Shown: positions 35,503-42,568, numbered from the stretch's first letter. The stretch: DNA of 46,487 nucleotides from Clostridia bacterium (GCA_030526115.1 JAUNDK010000013.1:1-46487), one strand, 5' to 3'. Notes: generated by a model from the letters alone, not told the origin. Numbers and translations: made by a program.

Positions 35503-35517
35503 ATGGAGGTATATTAA
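35503..35517 (+). CDS. Four-residue leader ORF (MEVY)
   Basis: ATG at 35503 has its own AGGAGG four bases upstream and encodes M-E-V-Y, then TAA, which overlaps the next gene's ATG by one base (TAATG). The ORF also contains the GGAGG used by the XRE gene. This could couple or meter regulator translation, or be accidental. Confidence 0.35.
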   Translation: MEVY

Positions 35518-35882
35518 TGTCATACACAAGTTTCGGTGAATATGTTCGCATATTGCGCATAAAGCACCATGAAGTAATGGGAGATTTGGCCAGTGTATTA
35601 GGTGCATCTTTACCTTTTCTGTCTGCTGTTGAAAACGGAAAGAAAAATGTTCCGATGGACTGGTTTACAAAGATTACAAATCATTATCAGTTAAACAAAC
35701 AAGAACAGGAGGAGTTGGCCGAAGCTATTGAAGAATCAAAAACACAATTCAAAATTACCGCAATAAAAGCTGGCAATACCCAAAGAAAAGCTGCACTTAA
35801 ATTTGCCAGATCATTTGATGAAATGGATGACGAAACAGCTGAAAAAATTCTAAAACTTTTAAGCAAGAAGGAGAACAACTAA
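35517..35882 (+). CDS. XRE-family transcriptional regulator (ImmR/antitoxin-like)
   Basis: The 121-residue protein has an N-terminal helix-turn-helix: EYVRILRIKHHEVMGDLASVLGAS followed by the recognition helix PFLSAVENGKKNVP, residues ~8-50. The C-terminal half is a charged helix that probably dimerises. GGAGG lies six bases before the ATG. It heads an operon with an ImmA/IrrE-type protease, the arrangement in which the protease cleaves the repressor and induces a mobile element. Codon usage is AT-rich and unlike ychF beside it, indicating transfer. Confidence 0.88.
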   Translation: MSYTSFGEYVRILRIKHHEVMGDLASVLGASLPFLSAVENGKKNVPMDWFTKITNHYQLNKQEQEELAEAIEESKTQFKITAIKAGNTQRKAALKFARSFDEMDDETAEKILKLLSKKENN

Positions 35883-35889
35883 TAACATA

Positions 35890-36413
35890 ATGGATTATGA
35901 ATCAAAAGCCATAACGCGAGGCGAATTACGTCAATATTCAAAAATTCTTAGAGATCTTTTTGATGTTCCAATGACAGGTGCATTCCCAGTTCTTGATGTA
36001 TTGGAAAGGATTCCGGATATCTTTGAGGGTAGCAGATATTTGATAGTTGAAGACCATGCACTACCACCTAAAATAATGGCACAGTGTATACCAAACGACG
36101 AGATTGGATTTACTATTGAGATTAAAGAATCCGTGTATTATGGTGCTTATACGAACCGCACCGGAGCATTACTTGGTTTCATTTGCCATGAAATATGTCA
36201 CATTTTTTATTTGAGATAGGATTCAAGCCTATCTATTCAAGAAGCTTTTCAAAAGGTGAGATACCTGCTTATCGAAGTGTAGAATGGCAAGCAAAAGCGT
36301 TATGCGGTGAAGTCATGATTCCATATGAGGAAAGTCAAGGGCTTAAGAAATCTGAAATAATAGAAAAATACAATGTCTCAGAAGCTTTTGCAAAATATCG
36401 CTTAAAACTATAA
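35890..36413 (+). pseudogene. ImmA/IrrE-family metallopeptidase, frameshifted
   Basis: The first frame (35890-36219) encodes 109 residues and ends just after the zinc motif HEICH in GFICHEICHIF. The rest continues in the -1 frame (FEIGFKPIYSRSF... IPAYRSVEWQAKALCGEVMIP... AFAKYRLKL) to 36413. The break is a run of six T at 36202-36207; one more T gives continuous HEICHIFLFEIG. The EWQA motif supplies the third zinc ligand Glu. ImmA-type proteases cleave the partner XRE repressor. It may be dead, or read through by slippage on the T run. Its ribosome site is 16 bases away, unusually far. Confidence 0.85.
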
Positions 36414-36479
36414 TAATGATAGGATGTGATAACAAATTTTCAAAAACATAAATACAATTTATGTAAGGAGGTGATATTT

Positions 36480-36620
36480 ATGAATGAAAAAAACGCATTG
36501 ATAACTGTTGGCGCAGCTATTCAATGCGTTCATAATACGGAAATGCTATTAACAAATCCTGACACTATTATAATAGTAGCATTTTCATCTTACTTAGTCA
36601 ATTCTAAACAAAGGAGATAA
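36480..36620 (+). CDS. Small protein, 46 residues, unknown
   Basis: The ATG at 36480 follows AAGGAGGTGAT, a near-complete complement of the 16S 3' end, at good spacing. The frame is open earlier (36426) without a ribosome site. The product has a hydrophobic segment TIIIVAFSSYLV near residues 28-39 and a basic end, NSKQRR. No family was recognised. The very strong ribosome site argues for translation; conservation is unknown. It lies between the ImmA remnant and the DUF4417 gene, seven bases before the latter. Confidence 0.5.
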   Translation: MNEKNALITVGAAIQCVHNTEMLLTNPDTIIIVAFSSYLVNSKQRR

Positions 36621-36627
36621 AAAAATA

Positions 36628-37248
36628 ATGACTAGTAAAGAAATGCGAAGTAACCCTCTTTTTATGAGAAATCAGTTCGCATCTGAAGGCAAATGGGGGT
36701 TTCCCATTATTAAGAAACAAAAACTTGACATTAGCAATATTGAACTTATTTCATGTTCTGATGTTAGTAGAAAAGACACAAAGAATCTTCACAAAGGTGT
36801 ACACTTCTTTGTAGATGACTATAGATTTGAATCAATATATAATCATCCACAAAAATCCTTAGAAAAATATAGAAAGTATAGATTCTTACTTTCTCCTGAT
36901 TACTCGTTATACGCAGACATGGAGCCATGGAGACAGATTGAATCTATTGGCAAATCACGATGGGTTGGAGCCAAGTGGCAAGAGGAAGGAATGATTGTAA
37001 TCCCTACTGTTAGTTGGGGCTTGTCCAGAAGCTTTGAATTCTGCTTTGATGGTATTCAAAAAAACAGTATAGTTGCATTAGGAATGATTGGATGTAAGCA
37101 AAATAAGAAAAATTTTCTTAAAGGATACTTTCAAATGCTTTCAAAGATTGAACCTGAAGCAATAATTTGTCTTGGAAAACCTTTTCCGGAAATGAAAGAA
37201 AATATCATATATATCGATTATGTTAAATCAAGAAAGGTAGAGAGATAA
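36628..37248 (+). CDS. DUF4417 domain protein
   Basis: The 206-residue protein has the DUF4417 pattern: GKWGFPIIKKQ near residue 22, VHFFVDDYRFESIYNHP near 57, LLSPDYSLYADMEPWRQI near 86, and VIPTVSWGLSRSFEFCFDGI near 122. DUF4417 is common on phages, plasmids and integrative elements, and its function is unknown. Its stop overlaps the next start by one base (TAATG), so the downstream pair is translationally coupled to it. AAAGGAG lies upstream. AT-rich codon use matches the rest of the island. Confidence 0.85.
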   Translation: MTSKEMRSNPLFMRNQFASEGKWGFPIIKKQKLDISNIELISCSDVSRKDTKNLHKGVHFFVDDYRFESIYNHPQKSLEKYRKYRFLLSPDYSLYADMEPWRQIESIGKSRWVGAKWQEEGMIVIPTVSWGLSRSFEFCFDGIQKNSIVALGMIGCKQNKKNFLKGYFQMLSKIEPEAIICLGKPFPEMKENIIYIDYVKSRKVER

Positions 37249-37664
37249 TGGGCGGAAGAGGCACTTTTGCTGCAGGAAACACTGTAGCATATACTTATGA
37301 AGTAGATACCAGTTTTTCACCGGATGGAAAATATATGGGAATCAAAGTTCTTAAAGGTACTGAAGCTTCTATGAAACATGGTTTACCTGAATCATCCCAT
37401 TCAAGCATGGCATATTTAAAAATGAATCCTGATGGATCTTTTAATATGATGAGGATTTATGATAATAACCATAATTTACGATTAGAAATAGCTTATCATG
37501 TTGAAACCTCTTTAGGTCATGGAAAAATACTCCATTACCATACTTATGATAAAGCTTTTAGTCAGTCAGCAAAGGGTAAGTTTCGACGAACAACAGCCAA
37601 ACTGCATAAAAACTCTAAGATTTACAAAACCTTTTGCAAATACTTTAAGGGGCTAAGTTTATGA
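37248..37664 (+). CDS. Unknown basic protein, possible toxin domain
   Basis: The 138-residue protein begins MGGRGTFAAGNTVAYTYEV. This Gly-rich start is seen on phage head-morphogenesis and toxin-bearing proteins. The centre is beta-rich (YLKMNPDGSFNMMRIYD). A His cluster HGKILHYHTYD near residues 103-113 is a plausible active site. The C-terminus is strongly basic (KGKFRRTTAKLHKNSK). No firm family match can be made. The next gene overlaps its stop by four bases and encodes a small acidic protein, the usual layout of a toxin and its immunity protein or antitoxin. That role is inference. Confidence 0.6.
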   Translation: MGGRGTFAAGNTVAYTYEVDTSFSPDGKYMGIKVLKGTEASMKHGLPESSHSSMAYLKMNPDGSFNMMRIYDNNHNLRLEIAYHVETSLGHGKILHYHTYDKAFSQSAKGKFRRTTAKLHKNSKIYKTFCKYFKGLSL

Positions 37665-37939
37665 TAAATGGCAACATTAATGAATTCATGGATAAGCTAT
37701 GGGATGGAGAGGAATTAATTTATGTCTATAACGGCAAAAAATATTTCTCACAAGGTTATTCAACAGATAAAAACATATATGTTTTTGAGCTTCAGATGTG
37801 GGAACCAAAAGAGGTTCTTCTTTGGAGAATATGTGGGAAGGATAACCAGGAAAGTTTTGAAGAATTTCTGAAAACTCCGCTATTCGATGGAAAAACATTT
37901 TGGGAAATTGAATCCAATGTAGAATGGGTCGATTTCTGA
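37661..37939 (+). CDS. Small acidic protein, possible immunity partner
   Basis: The 92-residue protein is rich in Glu, Asp, Trp and aromatics (FMDKLWDGEELIYVYNG, WEIESNVEWVDF), with no membrane helix or signal peptide. Acidic composition, small size and an ATGA overlap with the basic protein upstream are typical of immunity proteins or antitoxins. No family was recognised. It is the last gene of the island and is followed by a terminator at 37962. Confidence 0.55.
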   Translation: MINGNINEFMDKLWDGEELIYVYNGKKYFSQGYSTDKNIYVFELQMWEPKEVLLWRICGKDNQESFEEFLKTPLFDGKTFWEIESNVEWVDF

Positions 37940-37961
37940 TAAAACAAAGATAATATAAAAA

Positions 37962-38015
37962 CATCTCCGATACCATCTGAACAATTTACAGGTAATATTG
38001 GAGATGCTTCTTTTT
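37962..38015 (+). terminator. Terminator of the island operon, CATCTCC family
   Basis: CATCTCC (37962-37968) pairs with GGAGATG (38000-38006), with partial inner pairing of ATACC and GGTAAT, followed by CTTCTTTTT. Confidence 0.75.
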
Positions 38016-38064
38016 AATATTATAAATAATAACGTTGGGCTCTGTCTCTCGTATTGATATCCAT

Positions 38065-38203
38065 GGCGTATGTTGACTCCACTTTACGCCATTTTGTTAT
38101 TGAGATACATGAATTTTTATGGATTTACATGGAAATCGTATCTTTTTACGCCTAACAACAATCTGTCATTTTCGGCTTAATATAGCCTTTTATGGACTTA
38201 TAT
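38065..38203. other. Att-like cluster of short repeats at island edge
   Basis: The noncoding 200 bases before copy B hold an inverted repeat GGCGTA-N14-TACGCC (38065-38090), a second TACGCC at 38147, and a direct repeat TTTTATGGATTTACAT (38115-38130) and TTTTATGGACTTATAT (38188-38203), 14 of 16 identical. Such clusters resemble integrase arm or core sites, but no integrase gene is present. Confidence 0.4.
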
Positions 38204-38231
38204 AGAGAAATTTTATAAAACTCGGCTGATT

Positions 38232-38379
38232 ACTATGCCGAGTTTCATGGTTTATATTCTCCTTATGTTAAACTTTTGATTCTGCGTGATTGATTCTTTG
38301 CCGAAAAAGCAGACCACTTCTCCGACAGTACATTAAAATATAGCATAATACGGCTCAAATGTAAATATCATAAGGATAT
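38232..38379. repeat. 148-bp direct repeat, copy B (truncated ychF start)
   Basis: This matches 35199-35346 at 142 of 148 positions. It retains the promoter, ribosome site and ychF ATG, but the frame runs out after 11 codons. Beyond the repeat edge, AAACTCGGC (38218-38226) pairs with GCCGAGTTT (38237-38245) of the ychF start, making a 9-bp hairpin across the junction. It is the right boundary of the island. Confidence 0.92.
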
Positions 38380-38389
38380 CTTAAACAGA

Positions 38390-38436
38390 AAGCATCTCCG
38401 AAAGCCTGAGGGTTCAGGTGGGAGATGCTTATTTTT
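38390..38436. terminator. Terminator, CATCTCC family
   Basis: AAGCATCTCC (38390-38399) pairs with GGAGATGCTT (38421-38430), with a nested CCTGA/TCAGG stem and an ATTTTT tail. It lies just past copy B and ends the convergent DUF2971 remnant. Confidence 0.8.
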
Positions 38437-38441
38437 GGTAT

Positions 38442-39090
38442 TTAACTGCCATCGGTTAATTCATTCAGATAATTATAATCTTTATCCTTAATAAACTGAT
38501 ACCTGTCTCCTTGGGCAGGAATATATCTTATTACTTCAATTCTGTCTTTCTTTAAACAACTTTCATTATAATTCTTCAGCCACTTTATAGATTCTTTATA
38601 TTTTTCTGAGCTTCTGTCAACAGCACATCCGAAACATACCGCTTTGATTTTAACCCTGAAGAAAACTTTTCCGTCTACGATTCTCCATAACGACTCATTG
38701 TTTTTATTTTTGTCATAAACGGCTCTGACTTCTTTTTCACTAAGCCATTTCCTGTCTTTTCTGTATAGTCTTTTCAAAGGGGTCTGATATTCCGTCTATT
38801 GTTTTTTTACTTTGATACTCAACTTTTCGTAAAACAAAATCTTTTTCTCCGTAATTCTCAGGCAAAGCAATTCTTAACATTACACCTTTATGGCAATTCA
38901 CATAGTGAGCCCACATAAGTTTTGCGTTCGCGCTATTGGATAAACAGCAAACCCTGAAATCATCAGGCTTTTCTATATCCATCCATTCATACGGGTCATT
39001 AAAATCTCTAGGACAAGAAGCATATATTCCGTTCTCCAAAGTTGATATCAGATTTTCCAAACTCATATATTTATATAAAGGGCTTCTCAT
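38442..39090 (-). pseudogene. DUF2971 protein, frameshifted
   Basis: The N-terminal part (from ATG 39090) reads SPLYKYMSLENLISTLENG, FNDPYEWMD, CCLSNSANAKLMWAHY and HKGVMLRI, the DUF2971 pattern, and stops after QKRQEMA at 38740. The rest continues in another frame as KWLSEKEVRAVYDKN to 38442, matching the family's C-terminal K-x-W-x-x-E-x-E-x-R segment. Removing one base near the GGAAATGG at about 38750 joins the two parts. DUF2971 function is unknown; these genes are frequent in defence-rich and mobile regions. Confidence 0.8.
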
Positions 39091-39101
39091 TTTCGTAATA
39101 C

Positions 39102-39126
39102 CCCGCCCGCCTTTCGGCAGGCAGGG
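39102..39126 (-). other. GAAA-loop hairpin downstream of DUF6273 remnant
   Basis: On the minus strand CCTGCCTGCC-GAAA-GGCGGGCGGG folds into a 10-bp GC-rich stem (two G-U pairs) with a GNRA loop, about 17 bases past the stop of the DUF6273 remnant. There is no T tract, so it is a poor terminator. GNRA-loop hairpins just downstream of the variable region are a known element of diversity-generating retroelements. Confidence 0.6.
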
Positions 39127-39142
39127 CTCTCCTTCCTAAATT

Positions 39143-39340
39143 TTATCCTACATTTATTCTGATAACAGGGCGAATACCATGCCTGCTATTGCTGACACTG
39201 CCGCCACTGCAACTGACACTGCCGTCGCTGCAGACACGGGCAGCGTCATCACTATAGCAACCGGGCGACCGCAGCCACCACCGGCAGTTGCTGTTATAGT
39301 CATCTACATCACATCCATTTGCAACTGCATAGTCAGCCCA
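39143..39340 (-). pseudogene. C-terminal remnant of DUF6273 protein, possible DGR variable region
   Basis: Only the last ~66 codons survive: WADYAVANG, then CRWWLRSPG, DDAARV, SDGSVSCSGGSV and HGIRPVIRINVG, the C-type-lectin-like end of DUF6273 proteins. Between fixed residues, nearly all other codons are NNY and encode Ser, Cys, Tyr, Asn, Asp, Gly and Arg. This is the result expected when AAY codons of a template are changed at A. The 5' part is lost at 39332-39342, where the sequence enters a LysR gene. No reverse transcriptase or matching template repeat lies in the window. Confidence 0.65.
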
Positions 39341-40138
39341 CATTTTCTTATCAAATCAGACTATTGGAAGAAGAGATTGGATTTTCTATATTTGATAGGA
39401 GTGGCAGAGGTGCATCACTTACTCCGGCAGGAAGACAATTTGTTTCATATCTGATTCATATGCGGGAAGAAATGAAGCGGGCAATTGAGCAGGGGCAAAA
39501 TTTTAGTTCTAAATACAGGGATGATATATCCATCAGTCTTATGGTGCGTCAGGCAGTTTATTTTCTTCCAGAAGCCATAAAACTTTTTGCAGAAACAAAT
39601 CAAGAAGTACAGATTTCTCCAAAATTCCAATATACGGGTGGACTTGAGAGTTTTTTGAAAAATGAAACAGATATTCTGTTTTCTCTTGAGGAGCATGTAA
39701 AGCAAATACCAGGTGTTCTGAGTCAAAAACTTTTTACAAGTAAAATTTATCTTATTACAGATAAAGATGACATACTTGCTAAAAAAAATATTATTACAGA
39801 AAGTGATCTATATGGCAGGACATTGATGGTAGGCGGAGGATCGCCTGCGGCACTTAAAAGTGTTCAGCAGCGTCTCATCAGTTCAAAAAAAAATAGACTA
39901 CTTTAACAGTCCGGATCATGATACGACACTGACAAATGTAGCGTCTGGTCGTGGCATATGCCTTGCCCCGGGTTTTCTGAATGATCACAGTAATCAGTTT
40001 GCATGGATTCCATTTGATTGTAAAGAAAACTTTTCCTGCGTCCTTTGTACTCACAAAACAGACAACAGAAAAAGCCTTCATGATTTTATAGATATTCTCA
40101 TGAATTTGTATAAAGAAATGGTTGCTCTTCCACTCTAA
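39331..40138 (+). pseudogene. LysR-family regulator, 5'-truncated and frameshifted
   Basis: The gene enters in the middle of the helix-turn-helix (SQPTFSYQIRLLEEEIGF, FDRSGRGASLTPAG), lacking the first ~25 residues. The substrate domain reads on to VQQRLISS. There a run of nine A (39885-39893) breaks the frame. The rest continues as KKIDYFNSPDHDTTL, NVASGRGICLAPGF and on to 40138. One A more or less in the run restores a single frame. It converges on the intact LysR gene with a two-base gap. Confidence 0.85.
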
Positions 40139-40140
40139 CT

Positions 40141-41013
40141 TCAGATAAGTGATTGCTTTAATTCCCGTTGAAATATTTCAGCCGCTTTTGATTGAAAGGC
40201 ACTTCTTTTCCAGATCAATGCGTAATGAATTTCCAATGGTGGATTTAGAGGACGGAAACAAACATCCTGTTCCAACACCGTTGGAAGTAGATCTTCAGTG
40301 GTCAGGTAAAAACCTAATCCACTTTTGATAAATTTTGTTGGAGAGCCATTGACTACATTATATGTGGCAGCAATATTGAAGTTTTCTATATCAGTATCAG
40401 CCCAATGAGAAATCAACTGTTGCAGACCGGCTCTTCGATGAAAAATCAGAGGCATTTTCAAAATATCTTTCTTCTCTATAAAATCATTTTCTGCAAGTTC
40501 GCAGTCAGAAGGCATTAAAACTCCCCAACGGGATGATTCCGGTAGTGAAATATAATTATATTCTGAAATGTCAATTGGTTCCAAAAATATAGCAAAATCA
40601 ATACTTCCATGTTCCAGACGTTCTAATACATCAATCGCATCGCTGCTGTAAAATTGAAAATGCACATCCGGATATTGGGAACGAAGACGTGCGGCTGTAT
40701 TTAATACTGTCATTGTTGGATTGCCGCCAATCGTAATTTCCCCACTGATTTGCGTATTGTTGGAGCTTAAATCATATTCGGTCTTTTCAACTAATGACAG
40801 GATTTCTTCTGCCCGTTTTCTGAGTATAATTCCATCTTCCGTCAATGTAATTTTGCGCTTGCCACGAATCAGCAGTTGTTTTCCAAATTCATTTTCCAGT
40901 TCCATGAGTTGCTTGGAAAGATAAGGCTGTGAGATATGCAGGCTCTCAGCAGCTCTTGTGATATTTTCTTCTTTGGTTACGGCGAGAAAATATTGTAATG
41001 TTCGTAATTCCAT
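40141..41013 (-). CDS. LysR-family transcriptional regulator
   Basis: The 290-residue regulator starts at the ATG at 41013 (MELRTLQYFLAVTKEENITRA), with GAGG eight bases upstream; the ATG at 41019 is too close to it. The N-terminal HTH ends near residue 60 (SQPYLSKQLMELENEFG). The C-terminal periplasmic-binding-like effector domain includes GEITIGGNPTM. It is divergent from the MATE/aldo-keto reductase genes across a 173-bp gap with a perfect operator-like repeat, so it very probably controls them. The effector is unknown. Confidence 0.92.
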   Translation of the reverse strand: MELRTLQYFLAVTKEENITRAAESLHISQPYLSKQLMELENEFGKQLLIRGKRKITLTEDGIILRKRAEEILSLVEKTEYDLSSNNTQISGEITIGGNPTMTVLNTAARLRSQYPDVHFQFYSSDAIDVLERLEHGSIDFAIFLEPIDISEYNYISLPESSRWGVLMPSDCELAENDFIEKKDILKMPLIFHRRAGLQQLISHWADTDIENFNIAATYNVVNGSPTKFIKSGLGFYLTTEDLLPTVLEQDVCFRPLNPPLEIHYALIWKRSAFQSKAAEIFQRELKQSLI

Positions 41014-41075
41014 AATCATTACCTCGTTAGTTGTGATTCATAAATAATACAGTAAATTATTATGAGTGTAATCCT

Positions 41076-41104
41076 ATTTATCATTCCTGTCAATTATGAT
41101 AAAT
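41076..41104. promoter_or_regulatory. LysR operator candidate
   Basis: ATTTATCAT-N11-ATGATAAAT is a perfect 9-bp inverted repeat with the 11-base spacing seen in LysR boxes. It sits 17 bases upstream of the MATE -35 element, in the divergent gap. Confidence 0.65.
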
Positions 41105-41120
41105 CATTCTATATAAGTAT

Positions 41121-41149
41121 TTGATATTTTAATTGGAGAAGATTATACT
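41121..41149 (+). promoter_or_regulatory. Promoter of MATE-AKR-AKR operon
   Basis: TTGATA (41121-41126) and TATACT (41144-41149) are 17 bases apart, 37 bases before the ATG at 41187. Confidence 0.65.
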
Positions 41150-41186
41150 TTTTACTGACAGAACATAGATAGGAGAATTGAGAAAA

Positions 41187-42566
41187 ATGATAGAAAACAG
41201 AAAACGAAAACCATTGGATATGTTACATGGCTCCATCTGGAATAAGCTGCCGCTATTTGCACTTCCAGTGGCGGCAACTGCTATTTTAGAGCAACTTTTT
41301 AATGCTTCTGATATTGCGGTTGTCGGGAACTTTACCGGAGCAGGAAAAACAATCGCAGTGGCAGCAGTTGGTGCAAACAGTTCGATTATTTCACTGATTG
41401 TCAATCTGTTTGTTGGGATTGCACTTGGAGCGAATGTTGTCATTGCCAATGCCATCGGAGGAAAAGATAAAGATGCTGTTACAAAGGCGGTTCATACTTC
41501 GATTATTATTGCAATACTGGCAGGAATCGGCGTCGCCATTGCCGGGGAATTAGTTGCGAATCCCTTACTGTCAGCCCTTCAGGTACCGGGGGATGTCTTC
41601 CCGGAAGCTCTGCTTTATCTAAGAATCTACCTGATTGGAATGCCGGTCATATTGCTCTATAACTTTGAAGCTGCTATTTTCAGAAGTACAGGCGACACGA
41701 AAACGCCGCTTGTCATATTGACAATATCAGGAATCCTGAATGTGCTGCTGAATCTGTTCTTTGTAGCTGTTTTACATATGACCGTAAACGGCGTTGCCAT
41801 CGCAACCGTTGTTTCCAATGCAGTAAGTTCCGTTTTACTGTTTTATCGTCTTATAAAAACAAAAGAACTGATTCATGTAGAATGGAAGAAACTGAAAATT
41901 GACCGAAAAATAGTAGGACAGATCATGAGAATTGGTTTACCGGCAGGAATCCAGAGTGCGGTATTTGCAGTAGCCAATATCGTGATCCAGTCAGCAATCA
42001 ACAGCCTTGGAACAGTCGTTATGGCGGCATCGTCAGCAGCTTACAATATTGAAATTTTTGCGTATGATATAATGAATTCATTCAGTCAGGCTTGTACGAC
42101 TTTTATTGGACAAAATTATGGTGCGGGACAGATTAAACGATGCCGAAAAGTTTTGATTTTATGTATTGTTGAAGATGCGATTGCAACTGCTTGTGCTATT
42201 GTATTGATCCTGCTGACAGGAAAGGCTTTGCTTTCCATTTTCAATAATGATCCACAGGTTATTTCTGTAGGATACACGAGACTTATTATGGTATTCTCTG
42301 CATACACCTTCAGTATGCTGTATGAAAATATGTCTGGTTATATGAGAGGATTTGGCTTTTCCCTAATACCAGCTATCGTGACAACGCTGGGAATATGCGG
42401 AGTGAGAATTTTCTGGATTATGGCAGTATTTCCTTCACATAAAACGTTTGCCGGAATATTAACTGCTTATCCGGTCAGCCTTTCGGTGACGGCATTGCTG
42501 ATATTCCTGGTATTAGTAATTTATCATCCATCAAAAAGATTTCAGACAGATAAAGGAGAGATGTAA
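41187..42566 (+). CDS. MATE-family efflux transporter
   Basis: The 459-residue protein has 12 predicted membrane helices in two similar halves, with MATE signatures SIWNKLPLFALPVAATAIL near 15, FNASDIAVVGNFTGAGKTIA near 37, and RSTGDTKTPLVIL near 168. It exports a drug or metabolite in exchange for Na+ or H+. The ATG at 41187 is chosen over TTG 41178, which is only two bases from AGGAG. It leads an operon with two aldo-keto reductases, two bases before the first. Codon use differs from the core genes, suggesting transfer. Confidence 0.92.
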   Translation: MIENRKRKPLDMLHGSIWNKLPLFALPVAATAILEQLFNASDIAVVGNFTGAGKTIAVAAVGANSSIISLIVNLFVGIALGANVVIANAIGGKDKDAVTKAVHTSIIIAILAGIGVAIAGELVANPLLSALQVPGDVFPEALLYLRIYLIGMPVILLYNFEAAIFRSTGDTKTPLVILTISGILNVLLNLFFVAVLHMTVNGVAIATVVSNAVSSVLLFYRLIKTKELIHVEWKKLKIDRKIVGQIMRIGLPAGIQSAVFAVANIVIQSAINSLGTVVMAASSAAYNIEIFAYDIMNSFSQACTTFIGQNYGAGQIKRCRKVLILCIVEDAIATACAIVLILLTGKALLSIFNNDPQVISVGYTRLIMVFSAYTFSMLYENMSGYMRGFGFSLIPAIVTTLGICGVRIFWIMAVFPSHKTFAGILTAYPVSLSVTALLIFLVLVIYHPSKRFQTDKGEM

Positions 42567-42568
42567 TT

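Noticed and set aside
37686-37976. 96-codon minus-strand frame opposite the acidic protein gene
   Set aside because: There is no ribosome site, and the plus-strand frame is coupled by ATGA to its neighbour.
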